A stretch of DNA of 64,000 nt from Bacteroidota bacterium (GCA_018266555.1 JAFEAF010000010.1:107889-171888); one strand, 5' to 3'. Counted from the stretch's first letter, positions 1 to 8,705 are shown. Numbers and translations: made by a program. Notes: generated by a model from the letters alone, not told the origin.

Positions 1-43
1 AAAGTTTAGGAAACTTCTATTCTATCCATTGAACTACGGGACC
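1..43 (-). tRNA. tRNA-Arg (anticodon CCT), 5' part only
   Basis: The minus strand reads as the 5' part of a tRNA. It has an acceptor strand GGTCCCG starting at 43, T8-A9, a short D arm with GG in the loop, and an anticodon arm GAAGT / TTCCTAA / ACTTT. The seven-base loop holds CCT at positions 34-36, so it reads the arginine codon AGG. The variable arm, T arm and 3' acceptor strand lie beyond the left edge of the window, so the gene is truncated by the window and not broken. A TAnnTTTG box lies 10 bases upstream. Confidence 0.85.
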
Positions 44-52
44 AACGGGCTG

Positions 53-60
53 CAAATATA
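53..60 (-). promoter_or_regulatory. -7 box of the tRNA-Arg promoter
   Basis: On the minus strand the bases read TATATTTG, a perfect match to the Bacteroidota -7 consensus TAnnTTTG. It sits 9 bases before the first base of the tRNA. No -33 TTG at the usual 19-nt spacing was found. Confidence 0.55.
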
Positions 61-185
61 ATAAAGATTTACCCCCGGCCCTGATGCTAAACCCTGCAAT
101 TGTAATTACAAAAACTTTATTGTACCTCTCAGGCAAAATCAGCATTTGTTTTTGTAAGTTGGTGCTCCAATTAACCGGGATTTTA

Positions 186-749
186 TTGAATGAACAAGAA
201 CTGATACAACTACTTCGGGAAGGAAATGAACAGGCATTCAAAACCCTGGTTGAATCTAACCAGGACCTGGTCTATAATACTGCGTTAGGTATTGTGCAGA
301 ATGCAGAAGATGCTGAAGATGTGGCGCAGGACGTATTTATTAAAGTGTATCGTTCTGTCCAATCCTTTAAAGGAGAGTCCAAGATATCTACCTGGTTATA
401 TCGTATAACGGTCTCTACAGCATTGGATCTTTTGCGTAGCAAAAAAAGTAAAAAACGGTTTGGTTTTTTACAACGTCTTTTCAGTGATGGCAATGAGCCG
501 TTGCATGAAATTCCAGATTTCTATCACCCGGGTGTGGCATTGGATCAGAAAGAAAATGCTGCCCGTTTATTTAAAGCCATTGACCGGTTGCCGGAAAACC
601 AGAAAGTGGCTTTTACCTTAAACAAACTTGAAGATCTCAGCTACCAGGAAGTGGGCGAAGTGATGCGTATTTCTGTACCGGCAGTAGAATCATTAATGCA
701 CCGGGCAAAGCAGAATCTTAAAAAAATTCTGGAAAAAGAAAATGAATAA
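186..749 (+). CDS. ECF-type RNA polymerase sigma factor (sigma-70 family)
   Basis: This is an extracytoplasmic-function sigma factor that would direct RNA polymerase to a stress regulon. Sigma region 2 lies at about residues 12-80 and contains the NAEDAEDVAQDVF core and the STWLYRITVSTALDLLR helix. Region 4 lies at about 125-185, with LPENQKVAF, YQEVGEVM and the recognition-helix segment VPAVESLMHRAKQNLKK. The reading frame is open from an ATG at 84, but conservation of the family begins at NEQELIQLL. I therefore prefer the TTG at 186 (187 residues), since the upstream 34 codons look like leader DNA next to the tRNA promoter. It is followed after 35 bases by a one-TM protein and then a Spy/CpxP-like protein, which suggests an envelope-stress circuit. 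The family is certain; the start is not. Confidence 0.88.
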   Translation: MNEQELIQLLREGNEQAFKTLVESNQDLVYNTALGIVQNAEDAEDVAQDVFIKVYRSVQSFKGESKISTWLYRITVSTALDLLRSKKSKKRFGFLQRLFSDGNEPLHEIPDFYHPGVALDQKENAARLFKAIDRLPENQKVAFTLNKLEDLSYQEVGEVMRISVPAVESLMHRAKQNLKKILEKENE

Positions 750-784
750 CAATTCAAACATTCATAAGAATAAATGTTTATACT

Positions 785-1108
785 ATGACTCAAGTAAATT
801 CTGATAACACCAGTGATGTATTGAAGAGTATAGAGGGTATTAAAAAGGTTTCTGCACCGGATTTTTTTTATACCCGGCTCAGGGCAAGAATGGAAAAAGA
901 AACAGATGCCCCCATATTTAAAAAAGGAAACCTGAAATCTGCATTTATTTTTTCGGGGCTTGTTTTACTGGTACTAATCAATATGTTGGTACTCTTTAAA
1001 AACAATGAAGACATTGACACTTTATCCACAGGGGATAACGACAATATCCAGGTGGTAGCGAATGACTATCATATCAATAATTTTTTACAAACGGACTTAA
1101 ATCCATAA
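785..1108 (+). CDS. Putative membrane-anchored anti-sigma factor (small, one TM)
   Basis: The protein has 107 residues: a soluble acidic/basic N-terminal segment of about 55 residues, one strong hydrophobic helix at about 57-76 (AFIFSGLVLLVLINMLVLF), and a short polar tail outside. No named domain is recognisable. Its size, topology and position directly after an ECF sigma gene, with the Spy-like gene 3 bases downstream, are what is expected of an anti-sigma factor. That makes the function an inference from context. The N-terminal part (about residues 1-55) would be the cytoplasmic sigma-binding part. Confidence 0.6.
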   Translation: MTQVNSDNTSDVLKSIEGIKKVSAPDFFYTRLRARMEKETDAPIFKKGNLKSAFIFSGLVLLVLINMLVLFKNNEDIDTLSTGDNDNIQVVANDYHINNFLQTDLNP

Positions 1109-1111
1109 AGT

Positions 1112-1582
1112 ATGAGGCCCAATAATAAACTCCTTATTATAGCAGTGATCGTTTTGTTATTGATCAATGTCGTATTGCTGGTATTTATGTGGAAAGGAAA
1201 ATCTTCCGGGCACTCTAACCAACAATACGGCCCAAACAGTATGCTGGAAACGATGTCCCGTGAATTGAACATGACCGATTCGCAAAAAAAGAATTATCAA
1301 ACTTTGAGAGATGAACATTTTGCGGACATAAAGCCATTCATGGATTCAATCCGTGAAATAAGAAAAGGCTTTTTGAAAATGATACAAAGCCCCACAGTAA
1401 ATGACAGCAGCATAAATGCCTACAGCCGCAGGGTTGCGGATCAGCAAGCCATTATAGATCGAATGACGCTGGATCATTTTAGAAAAGTACGAGGGTTATT
1501 CAATGGAGACCAGCAGAAAAAATATGATGATTTTGTTCAGAAAATAATGTTGCGCAAACGGGACTCTGCCAACAAGAAATAA
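1112..1582 (+). CDS. CpxP/Spy/CnrX-like periplasmic protein (heavy-metal sensor type)
   Basis: The protein has 156 residues. An N-terminal membrane anchor (about 6-27, rich in I, V and L) is followed by a helical periplasmic domain carrying the LTxxQ-like segment NMTDSQKKNYQTL and a second repeat FNGDQQKKYDDFV near the C-terminus. These two helix-hairpin motifs are typical of the CpxP/Spy/CnrX superfamily, whose members bind misfolded protein or metal and often regulate an envelope stress sigma factor. The start lies 3 bases after the stop of the putative anti-sigma gene, so the three genes are likely cotranscribed. It could act as a chaperone or as the sensor arm of the sigma circuit; the sequence does not say which. 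Confidence 0.75.
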   Translation: MRPNNKLLIIAVIVLLLINVVLLVFMWKGKSSGHSNQQYGPNSMLETMSRELNMTDSQKKNYQTLRDEHFADIKPFMDSIREIRKGFLKMIQSPTVNDSSINAYSRRVADQQAIIDRMTLDHFRKVRGLFNGDQQKKYDDFVQKIMLRKRDSANKK

Positions 1583-1600
1583 TATCAAAAAACCATTCCA

Positions 1601-3376
1601 TCATTCTCCATAGATGCGTTCTATAGCATCCCGGTATTTTTCCATAATCACTTTTCGTTTCAATTTCAGGGTGGGTGTCAGTTCACCGCCATCCACGGTC
1701 CACTCATCGGGAAGCAGCTCAAATTTTTTTATTTGCTCCACATGGTTAAAAAATTTATTGTAACTCTCCACCAGTTCCTTAAATAAATCGAGCACTTTGG
1801 GATTTTTTATAATTTCCTGGTTATTATTAAAATCTATTTTGTTTTTGTGGCACCATACTTTCAGGTTTGGAAATGAGGGAACGATTAATGCCCCGACAAA
1901 TTTTCTATCGGGCCCCATAAGCATGAGTTGTTCTATATAAATGGATTCTTTCAATTTATTTTCTACGGGCAATGGTGCTACATATTTTCCACCGCTTGTT
2001 TTAAACAATTCTTTTTTGCGGTCTGTGATCCTCAGATAGCGTCCATCCATGGTACCAATGTCTCCTGTGTAATACCATCCATCTTTGATAACTTCCGCAG
2101 TAAGGTCCGGCCTTTTGTAATATCCCATCATGATATTAGGCCCTTTGCAAAGTATTTCACCATCTTCGGCAATTTTTACCTGAACGTTTTCAATCAAAGG
2201 CCCCACAGTTCCGAATTTCCGGTCCGCTTCATGATAATGGTTTACGCTGATCACCGGTGAGGTTTCAGTAAGTCCGTAACCTTCCATAATTACCACTTTT
2301 GCTGCAGTGAATATCCGGATCAGCCGAACCTGGCAGGCAGCACCGCCGCTGATTATTGCATTCACTTCATTGCCCAAACCTTCTCTCCATTTACTAAAAA
2401 TAATTCTGTTGGCAAGCGCAAGCTGTATTTTGTACCACAAGCCCAATTTTTTATTGATCTCAAATTTTTCTGCCAGGGTGTGTGCCCAAAAGAACAGTTT
2501 CCTTTTAATCCCTGTCAGTTCCCTTCCTTTTTGCATGATGCGATCATAAACTTTTTCAAGCAATCTTGGTACAGTTGTGAACATATGTGGTTTCACTTCT
2601 TTCAAATTCTCTCCTATTGTATCCAATGATTCGGCATAGTAAACCGAAACACCTTTATATAAATAGAGGTAAGTGACCATTCGTTCAAAAATGTGATTCA
2701 ACGGTAAAAAACTCAAGGCCCGGTCTCCGGGAGGAAATAAAGACATACAGGCCATGACATTGCTCATGATGTTTCTATGGGAAAGCATCACACCTTTTGG
2801 CTTGCCGGTAGTACCGGATGTATAAATAATCGTAGCAAGGCTTTCAGGATCTATTGTTTCTGCAATGGATAACACTTTGCCTTTTGATTCAGGAGTTGCG
2901 GCAGCAATCACTTCTTTCCAATGGCGTGCATTGGGTATATGTTCAAATGAAAAGATGTCTTTTAAAGTTGCCACCCGGTCTTTTAAACTCAATACTTTTA
3001 AAAACAGTTCTTCATCATTTACAAAAACTGCTTTTACTCCGGCATCGTTCAATACAAATTCCAGTTCATTAACATTGATGGTAGGATATACCGGGACCAA
3101 CACAACGCCGATTTGCTGCACTGCCAGATCCAGCATCATCCATTCTACCCGGTTTTTAGAAAGTATTGCAATTTTATCTCTGCCTTCCAATGTCATATCT
3201 CCGGAACCAAAGCCGAGACTTAATAAGCCGGCGCTGATACTATTCACAGTTTCTGCTACCTGTTGGGTATTGTATTTTTTCCATTGACCGGCTTCTTTGC
3301 CGGCCATCATTACTTCATTAGACTGTTTTTCCGGTTGGTATTGAAGGCAATCAAAAAGCCTTTTGGGTTCTGTCAT
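1601..3376 (-). CDS. Long-chain fatty acid--CoA ligase (AMP-binding enzyme)
   Basis: The protein has 591 residues and belongs to the ANL adenylate-forming superfamily. It activates fatty acids as acyl-AMP and transfers them to CoA. The P-loop-like motif YTSGTTGKPKG is at about residues 185-195. The A5 motif GYGLTETSPV, the A7 aspartate in GWYYTGDIG and the A8 segment DRKKELFKTSGGKYV are all present. The long type with the linker FLPLNHIFER matches the FadD15/FACS group of membrane-associated long-chain ligases, as opposed to short-chain acetyl-CoA synthetase. It converges on the Spy-like gene with an 18-base gap. The start at 3376 gives the expected N-terminus. No beta-oxidation genes are adjacent. 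Confidence 0.9.
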   Translation of the reverse strand: MTEPKRLFDCLQYQPEKQSNEVMMAGKEAGQWKKYNTQQVAETVNSISAGLLSLGFGSGDMTLEGRDKIAILSKNRVEWMMLDLAVQQIGVVLVPVYPTINVNELEFVLNDAGVKAVFVNDEELFLKVLSLKDRVATLKDIFSFEHIPNARHWKEVIAAATPESKGKVLSIAETIDPESLATIIYTSGTTGKPKGVMLSHRNIMSNVMACMSLFPPGDRALSFLPLNHIFERMVTYLYLYKGVSVYYAESLDTIGENLKEVKPHMFTTVPRLLEKVYDRIMQKGRELTGIKRKLFFWAHTLAEKFEINKKLGLWYKIQLALANRIIFSKWREGLGNEVNAIISGGAACQVRLIRIFTAAKVVIMEGYGLTETSPVISVNHYHEADRKFGTVGPLIENVQVKIAEDGEILCKGPNIMMGYYKRPDLTAEVIKDGWYYTGDIGTMDGRYLRITDRKKELFKTSGGKYVAPLPVENKLKESIYIEQLMLMGPDRKFVGALIVPSFPNLKVWCHKNKIDFNNNQEIIKNPKVLDLFKELVESYNKFFNHVEQIKKFELLPDEWTVDGGELTPTLKLKRKVIMEKYRDAIERIYGE

Positions 3377-3452
3377 TCGGCAATCATTATTTGATGAACA
3401 ATTTAACCAAAAAAACAGAATTAAAAACGGAGATTTTCAGCTATAGCAAAAA

Positions 3453-4469
3453 TTATTTTGCCTGGTAAAACTGCCCTGCAGGCATTCTGAAAACACGGGT
3501 GCGTTGAAAAGCAGTGAATGCATTATATTCCTGTTCATGGGTTTTCGTCCAGTTATCATACGCAGCAGGATTTGCAGTAATGCCGAACAACCATTGATTG
3601 TAAGCATCAAACATTCCTTCCTGCAGTAGTTGCCGCTGGAAATCGAAGAGACGATAAGGATATTTTGCAGCATTATGATCAAACCAATCCAATATAAACC
3701 GGGTGCGGATCATTATTAATGATTCCGGAGTGATCCCTTTGGCAGCCAATGAATATTGTTTGCTCATACTCTCCAGGAATGCTTTGGCAAATTCACTCTT
3801 GTTTTTTTCTTCACCTTTCATAATGTCGGGATCAGCAAATAATTTTTCTTTATATGCCTGCAATAGTAATTGCTTCATGGCTGTCCCCCTTTCTGACAGG
3901 CTTTCCATATTCACAAATATTTCCCCATATAGCAGGGTCCAAACTTTATCATTGGTGTAGTAATAGTATAAAGCAGCATTGTAATAATTGCCACTGTATG
4001 CCGGGGCCAATTCAATTCCTTTTTCCCATTGGTCAATAGCTGAATAATCCTTAGTGGCCCAAAGCAGTTCACCATATTCACTATATAAGGGCCCGCTTTT
4101 TGGGAATTTTTTCAATCCTTTCTTGTAAACTTTTTCGCAATCCTTCGGTTGTTCCAATGCTTTGTAAACATTTCCGGCTATCTGGAAACATGCCTCATCA
4201 GCATCATCTCTCTCTATCAGTTTTTTTGCTCCCTCCAATGCTTTGGTGTAATCTCTTTTCAGGTAAAAACACATCACCATGTCCTTTTGCATATCCAGGT
4301 TGTTTTTATCCTGCTCCAATGCATGGCCCAGCACGACGATTGCATTGTCAAAATCACCGGTACGCATAAAGTTTTTTGCAGTTTCATAAAGTGTTTTTGC
4401 ATCATCTGTTTGTGCGAAAGCACTAAAAGTTATGAAAAACAAGAAGGGGAGAACAAATATTTTTTTCAT
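3453..4469 (-). CDS. Secreted/periplasmic TPR-repeat protein
   Basis: The ATG at 4469 begins MKKIFVLPFLFFITFSAFAQ, a clear signal peptide with a cut before TDD, so I use it and not an upstream in-frame start at 4526. The mature part begins with several tetratricopeptide repeats (for example AKTLYETAKNFMRTGDFDNAIVVLGHALEQ and the following DMVMCFYLKRDYTKALEGAKKLIE). The C-terminal half is less regular. The product has 338 residues. TPR proteins of this kind act as periplasmic scaffolds; no partner can be named. It lies 72 bases downstream of the DUF1015 gene on the same strand, so it may share that transcript. Confidence 0.72.
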   Translation of the reverse strand: MKKIFVLPFLFFITFSAFAQTDDAKTLYETAKNFMRTGDFDNAIVVLGHALEQDKNNLDMQKDMVMCFYLKRDYTKALEGAKKLIERDDADEACFQIAGNVYKALEQPKDCEKVYKKGLKKFPKSGPLYSEYGELLWATKDYSAIDQWEKGIELAPAYSGNYYNAALYYYYTNDKVWTLLYGEIFVNMESLSERGTAMKQLLLQAYKEKLFADPDIMKGEEKNKSEFAKAFLESMSKQYSLAAKGITPESLIMIRTRFILDWFDHNAAKYPYRLFDFQRQLLQEGMFDAYNQWLFGITANPAAYDNWTKTHEQEYNAFTAFQRTRVFRMPAGQFYQAK

Positions 4470-4541
4470 AATGCAAATTAAAAGGATCAGGATGGGAACA
4501 GGAACAGGCCTATTGCAAAATAACAAATAATTTAGGAGCGG

Positions 4542-5762
4542 CTACAACAGGTTTGTCAATAAGCCATCCCTGAGTTTTGGTTCAAACCAGGTGCTTTTGG
4601 GAGGCATCACATTTCCACTGTCGGCGATATCAAACAATTGCTGAATACTGACGGGAAACAGGCTGAAAGCGATTTTCATTTCTCCGCTGTTTACTCTTTT
4701 TTCCAATTCACTTAATCCCCGGATGCCACCCACAAAATCAATTCTTTTATCAGTCCTTTGATCCTTGATTCCTAATAGCTTTTTCAAAATATTTTCTGAA
4801 AGAATACTGATGTCCAGAACCCCGATTGGATCTGTATTAAATGTTCCTTCCCTGGCTTTTAGGATATACCACTGCCCGTCCAGGTACATTCCTATTTCAT
4901 GAAGTTGAGATGGCTTTACCGGATGTGGACTCGATGTTATCATAAAATCATCCTGCAATGCACTAATGAAATCATCGGCATCATTTCCATTCAAATCTTT
5001 GACCACACGGTTATAATCAAGAATATTCAGTTCACTGGCGGGAAAAATTGTGGTCAGAAAATATTTTGCATTTTCATTACCGGGGAATTCTTTACTCACT
5101 TTGGCTGCGGATGCGGCCCGGTGATGCCCGTCGGCAATGTATGTGTTGGGTACTTTGGTGGCGAATAATTGCGTAATGGAATTGATCACAATATCCCTGT
5201 CAATAATCCAAATAGTGTGTTGCACTCCATCAACAGCCGTAAAATCATACACCGGTTTTTGAGTGGCTTTCCATCCATTGACAAGTGCATTTATTTCCAT
5301 TACATCCCGGTATGCGAGAAATACATTCCCGGTTTGCGCTTTAATAGCTTTCATGTGATTGATGCGATCCTTCTCTTTATCCGGCCGGGTAAATTCATGT
5401 TTTTTAATCACATCATTGAAATAATCTGCGACGGATGAAACAGAAACAAGCCCTGTTTGACTTTTTCCATCCATCATCAATTGGTAAATATAATAGCAGG
5501 GTTTTTCTTCCCGGAATAAAATACCATTGCTGATAAAGCGATCAAGGTTTTGTTTTGCTTTTTCATAAACAGTTGCACTATACTGATCAACAGAGTCGGG
5601 AAGATCAATTTCAGCTTTTGTAATATGTAAAAATGAGTAAGGATCGCCTTTTGTTTCTGCTTTTGCTTCGGCGCTGTTCAATACATCATAAGGTTTTGAT
5701 GCAACTTGCATCGCTAATTCGGATTTAGGTCTTAAAGCGGAAAAGGGTTTGATAATTGCCAT
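4542..5762 (-). CDS. DUF1015 family protein
   Basis: The protein has 406 residues and matches the DUF1015 family along its length. It has the N-terminal FSALRPKSELAMQVASKPYDVLNSAEA segment, the YIADGHHRAASA motif at about residues 208-219, and the C-terminal FSLFPVSIQQLFDIADSGNVMPPKSTWFEPKLRDGLL block. The biochemical role is not established. In Bacteroidota this family is repeatedly found beside serine biosynthesis genes, and here it follows serC by 26 bases in the same operon, so a link to serine or phosphoserine metabolism is a reasonable inference. The usual middle gene, serA, is not in this interval. Confidence 0.85.
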   Translation of the reverse strand: MAIIKPFSALRPKSELAMQVASKPYDVLNSAEAKAETKGDPYSFLHITKAEIDLPDSVDQYSATVYEKAKQNLDRFISNGILFREEKPCYYIYQLMMDGKSQTGLVSVSSVADYFNDVIKKHEFTRPDKEKDRINHMKAIKAQTGNVFLAYRDVMEINALVNGWKATQKPVYDFTAVDGVQHTIWIIDRDIVINSITQLFATKVPNTYIADGHHRAASAAKVSKEFPGNENAKYFLTTIFPASELNILDYNRVVKDLNGNDADDFISALQDDFMITSSPHPVKPSQLHEIGMYLDGQWYILKAREGTFNTDPIGVLDISILSENILKKLLGIKDQRTDKRIDFVGGIRGLSELEKRVNSGEMKIAFSLFPVSIQQLFDIADSGNVMPPKSTWFEPKLRDGLLTNLL

Positions 5763-5788
5763 TTCTGTTTAAATCTCTATTGTATTTT

Positions 5789-6886
5789 TTATCCTTTATT
5801 GTTTGCAAATTCTTTCATCAGGTCCGTCAATGCTTTTACACTTTCAATGGGTAACGCATTGTACATGGAAACCCGGAAGCCTCCTGAAGAGCGATGGCCT
5901 TTCACGCCGATCATCCCTTCATTTTTACAAAGTTCCAGGAATTCTTTTTCCAACGACGCATCGTTTATGGTAAATGTTGCATTCATTTTACTGCGGTCTT
6001 CCTTTGCCACTCTTCCTTTGAACAGCGGAAGAATGTCCAGCGTATCGTAAAATAATTTTGCTTTGGCATTATTGATCTTTTCAATAGCAGCTACTCCACC
6101 CATATTTTTTAACCAGCGCAAGGTGAGCATACATATATATACGGCAAACACCGGTGGCGTATTCAGCAAGGAGCCTGCTTCAATATGATTCCGGTAATCC
6201 ATGATGGTCGGAATGGTACGGGCAATTTTTCCTAAAATATTTTTATTCACCACCACCATATTTACTCCTGCAGCTCCGGCATTTTTTTGTGCGCCGGCAT
6301 AAATCAGGTCAAACTTATTGAAATCAATTTCCCGGCTCAGGATGTCACTGCTCATATCAGCCACCAGCGGCACATTGAATTGATAAAATAACGAAAGATC
6401 CTGCCATTGCGAACCATAAATGGTATTATTCGTAGTGAGGTGCAAGTATTTTGCGGTAGCAGGTACATGAAAATTTTTTGGCAGCGATGTATAATTGTTT
6501 TCTTTACCACTGCAAACAATTTCCACATGTCCGAAAAGTTTTGCTTCTTTGATGGCTTTAGCAGCCCATACACCCGTATCGGTAAAAGCCACAAGCTCAT
6601 TTTCATTCAGCAAATTCATCGGCACCTGCATGAATTGAGTGGAAGCGCCGCCATGCAGAAACAATACTTCATGATCGTTATCCAGTTGCATTAATTCTTT
6701 GGCAAGGTTCCTGGCTTCGTCCATCACTTGTTGAAACAATGGAGTACGATGGCCAATTTCCAAAATGGATAAGCCGGAGTTATTAAAATCTAAAATAGCC
6801 CGGCTCGCTTCTTCAAAAACTTCTTTGGGAAGAATGGAAGGCCCGGCGTTGAAATTGTGAATAATGGCTCTGGATGTTTGTAACAC
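5789..6886 (-). CDS. serC: Phosphoserine aminotransferase
   Basis: This PLP enzyme converts 3-phosphohydroxypyruvate and glutamate to phosphoserine and 2-oxoglutarate in serine synthesis, and also acts in pyridoxal phosphate synthesis. It is a class-V aminotransferase of 365 residues, the usual length. The N-terminal HNFNAGPSILP signature is at about 10-20, LFLHGGASTQF at about 75-85, and the PLP lysine in YAGAQKNAG at about residue 201. The C-terminal GHRSSGGFRVSMYNA segment closes the substrate site. It is first in an operon with the DUF1015 gene. A TATCTTTG box lies 23 bases upstream of the ATG. Confidence 0.96.
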   Translation of the reverse strand: MLQTSRAIIHNFNAGPSILPKEVFEEASRAILDFNNSGLSILEIGHRTPLFQQVMDEARNLAKELMQLDNDHEVLFLHGGASTQFMQVPMNLLNENELVAFTDTGVWAAKAIKEAKLFGHVEIVCSGKENNYTSLPKNFHVPATAKYLHLTTNNTIYGSQWQDLSLFYQFNVPLVADMSSDILSREIDFNKFDLIYAGAQKNAGAAGVNMVVVNKNILGKIARTIPTIMDYRNHIEAGSLLNTPPVFAVYICMLTLRWLKNMGGVAAIEKINNAKAKLFYDTLDILPLFKGRVAKEDRSKMNATFTINDASLEKEFLELCKNEGMIGVKGHRSSGGFRVSMYNALPIESVKALTDLMKEFANNKG

Positions 6887-6909
6887 TTCAAAACGATTTG
6901 TTGAAACTG

Positions 6910-6917
6910 CAAAGATA
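6910..6917 (-). promoter_or_regulatory. -7 box of the serC promoter
   Basis: The minus strand reads TATCTTTG, a perfect TAnnTTTG match, 23 bases before the serC ATG. An imperfect hairpin (ACCGG and CAGG arms, 6922-6948) lies directly upstream, about where a -33 element or an operator would be. Confidence 0.55.
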
Positions 6918-6993
6918 CGTTACCGGTTACAGGTTTCCTGTTGCCGGTTGAGAAATTTACAAAGCAGGAACAGTATCTAAAATTTATTTGAAC

Positions 6994-7956
6994 TTACTCT
7001 TCTCTTCCTTTTATTGATCCATTTCTCCAGGCTGTATTGAGGTTTTCAAATTCTTTCAGATCTCCTGCAGAAAATTCTTTATTGTTCAGCTTTGTAAGTT
7101 CGGGCTGGCCGGCATTCACCCATGCTGTGTACCAGAAGGAAGCTACCGAATAAATGGCTTGCCGCATCCGGCGCTCTACCATACCTTTCAGTTTTTCATC
7201 GTACGCTTTTGTATATGCAGTGGAATATTGTTTTATCAGAATGCCATTCCTGTTTTCAAAAGAATATTTTTGATCAACAGGAAATTGTTGCGATAATTCT
7301 TTTTCAAATTTTAAAACAGTATCGGCTGCTGCAGCGCTTTCCAGTACCCGCTTCCAGATGAAATCACCGGGATTTTGTATGTAGTCGGCTTTGCCGATAA
7401 AAAAATCCCATTCTTTATCTGCCAGTAATTCAGGAATGCGGCTTTCCCAAAAACCATGAATGCCTAATTGATCAGAGTATTGCCCGTTGTGATTGCTGCT
7501 GGCATGGAGCGGTACATGAGCATCGGCGATGTAATGTCCCAACTCTGTAGAAAGTTTTAAAATTTTTGCCTGGTTTTTTTCTTTGAATGCATCGGTGAGG
7601 CGATATAGCATGCTTTGCACCCACCAGGGCACAATACCATAAGCATTCAATGTGTCTTCTGAAAATTTGTCAACAGCATCTTTCCATTTTCTCGGTAGCT
7701 CAGTATAAGGATATTTTCCATAATGATCAATGTCTATATAGTGTCGTGGTCCTTCCGCCGCTACAGCATATCTTCTTTTATCGGGATCAACAGCATGCAC
7801 CGTTATGAAATCAAGATTCGGCTTATAAAGCATCATCATTTGAGGCGGTAACAGAAAAACCGCATAGCGGTTGATCTCCTGGTGAGCAAAAAATCCCCAG
7901 CAAAAGCAGGTTTGCGATATTAAGGTTAATTGAATTATTAAAACAACTTTTCTCAT
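6994..7956 (-). CDS. Zinc-dependent phospholipase C family protein, secreted
   Basis: The protein has 320 residues with an N-terminal signal peptide of about 19 residues. The first mature residues are CWGFFAHQEINRYA; in this fold the N-terminal tryptophan and the histidine just after it bind zinc. The central GHYIADAHVPLHAS segment (H, D and H ligands) is the hallmark of the phospholipase C / S1-P1 nuclease fold. Downstream histidines such as HGFWESRIPEL complete the site. The product is probably a periplasmic or exported hydrolase, but the substrate (phospholipid or nucleic acid) cannot be read from the sequence. Its start overlaps the stop of the upstream DUF502 gene by 4 bases, so the two are translationally coupled. 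Confidence 0.8.
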   Translation of the reverse strand: MRKVVLIIQLTLISQTCFCWGFFAHQEINRYAVFLLPPQMMMLYKPNLDFITVHAVDPDKRRYAVAAEGPRHYIDIDHYGKYPYTELPRKWKDAVDKFSEDTLNAYGIVPWWVQSMLYRLTDAFKEKNQAKILKLSTELGHYIADAHVPLHASSNHNGQYSDQLGIHGFWESRIPELLADKEWDFFIGKADYIQNPGDFIWKRVLESAAAADTVLKFEKELSQQFPVDQKYSFENRNGILIKQYSTAYTKAYDEKLKGMVERRMRQAIYSVASFWYTAWVNAGQPELTKLNNKEFSAGDLKEFENLNTAWRNGSIKGREE

Positions 7957-8588
7957 TTTGAAACAATTGTTTCATTTTGTCTTACTTGATTTTTATCATC
8001 TTCCAAGTCCACTACACCGCCCGTCACTGCATATTTCATCGCTTCTCCCGGAGCCAGCTTTTCTATTTTTTTAATTTTATTTCTGGGTAAAACATATAAC
8101 TGCCCGGCCCAATGGTAAGCCTGTGGTATATAAATAGAAACCATTTCGGCTCCCATATCCAGTTTTTCTAATTCTTCATCTGTAAGAAAACCCACCACCC
8201 ACACATCCTCTGCAAACACACTGGCAAGAATCGGGTGGCTGAATTTTTTCTTTTCGCCACCAAATGCTTCAAAAAAATCTTTTGTAGAAGTATAAATAAA
8301 CTTGATCACCGGCGTACGATCCATCCAGCGATCAAAAAGATCAATCAGGCTTCCGACAAAAAAACGGGTGCTGACCCAACCCACTAAAATGATGAAAACA
8401 AGTATGATCACAAAACCCAACCCGGGAATATTTACGTAAGGCCGCAAAATACTATCCACCCGGTCAAAAAGCCAATAGATGGCCCATGCCGTAACTCCGA
8501 TAGGAGCTAGCACAATAACTCCCTGAAGGAAAAACCCGAAAATCTTTCTGAGCAATGACCGGGGCTTATGTTTTACAGTGTTTGCCAT
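7953..8588 (-). CDS. DUF502 family inner-membrane protein
   Basis: The protein has 211 residues. Two membrane helices (about 17-41 and 55-78) surround the segment VLAPIGVTAWAIYWLFDRVD, which is typical of DUF502. The motif RTPVIKFIYTSTKDFFEAF follows, and then a soluble domain. The family is widespread and has no firmly assigned role. It precedes the phospholipase C-like gene with an overlapping ATGA. The first gene on the opposite strand is the efflux regulator, separated by 135 bases that contain that regulator's promoter. Confidence 0.82.
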   Translation of the reverse strand: MANTVKHKPRSLLRKIFGFFLQGVIVLAPIGVTAWAIYWLFDRVDSILRPYVNIPGLGFVIILVFIILVGWVSTRFFVGSLIDLFDRWMDRTPVIKFIYTSTKDFFEAFGGEKKKFSHPILASVFAEDVWVVGFLTDEELEKLDMGAEMVSIYIPQAYHWAGQLYVLPRNKIKKIEKLAPGEAMKYAVTGGVVDLEDDKNQVRQNETIVSK

Positions 8589-8666
8589 GTTAAAAGAAAC
8601 GATAAAGGTAACTGAAATAAAGCGCTTTTATTCCCCGAAAAAATGGATAGATGGTAAACAATGAGG

Positions 8667-8705
8667 ATGGAAACTTTGGTAACAAAAATAGTTTCCATAG
8701 TTTTG
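8667..8705 (+). promoter_or_regulatory. Promoter and palindromic operator of the first TetR efflux operon
   Basis: A perfect 9-base inverted repeat, ATGGAAACT (8667-8675) and AGTTTCCAT (8690-8698), has a 14-base spacer. Overlapping it is a complete Bacteroidota promoter: TTG at 8676-8678 and TAGTTTTG at 8698-8705, spaced exactly 19 bases apart. A TetR dimer bound here would cover the -33 to -7 region. This layout also shows that the tetR gene must start downstream, at 8724, and not at an upstream in-frame ATG at 8661. Confidence 0.78.

Noticed and set aside
84-185. ATG at 84 as start of the sigma factor
   Set aside because: The extra 34 residues are not sigma-like and overlap the region directly upstream of the tRNA promoter; conserved sequence begins at the TTG at 186.
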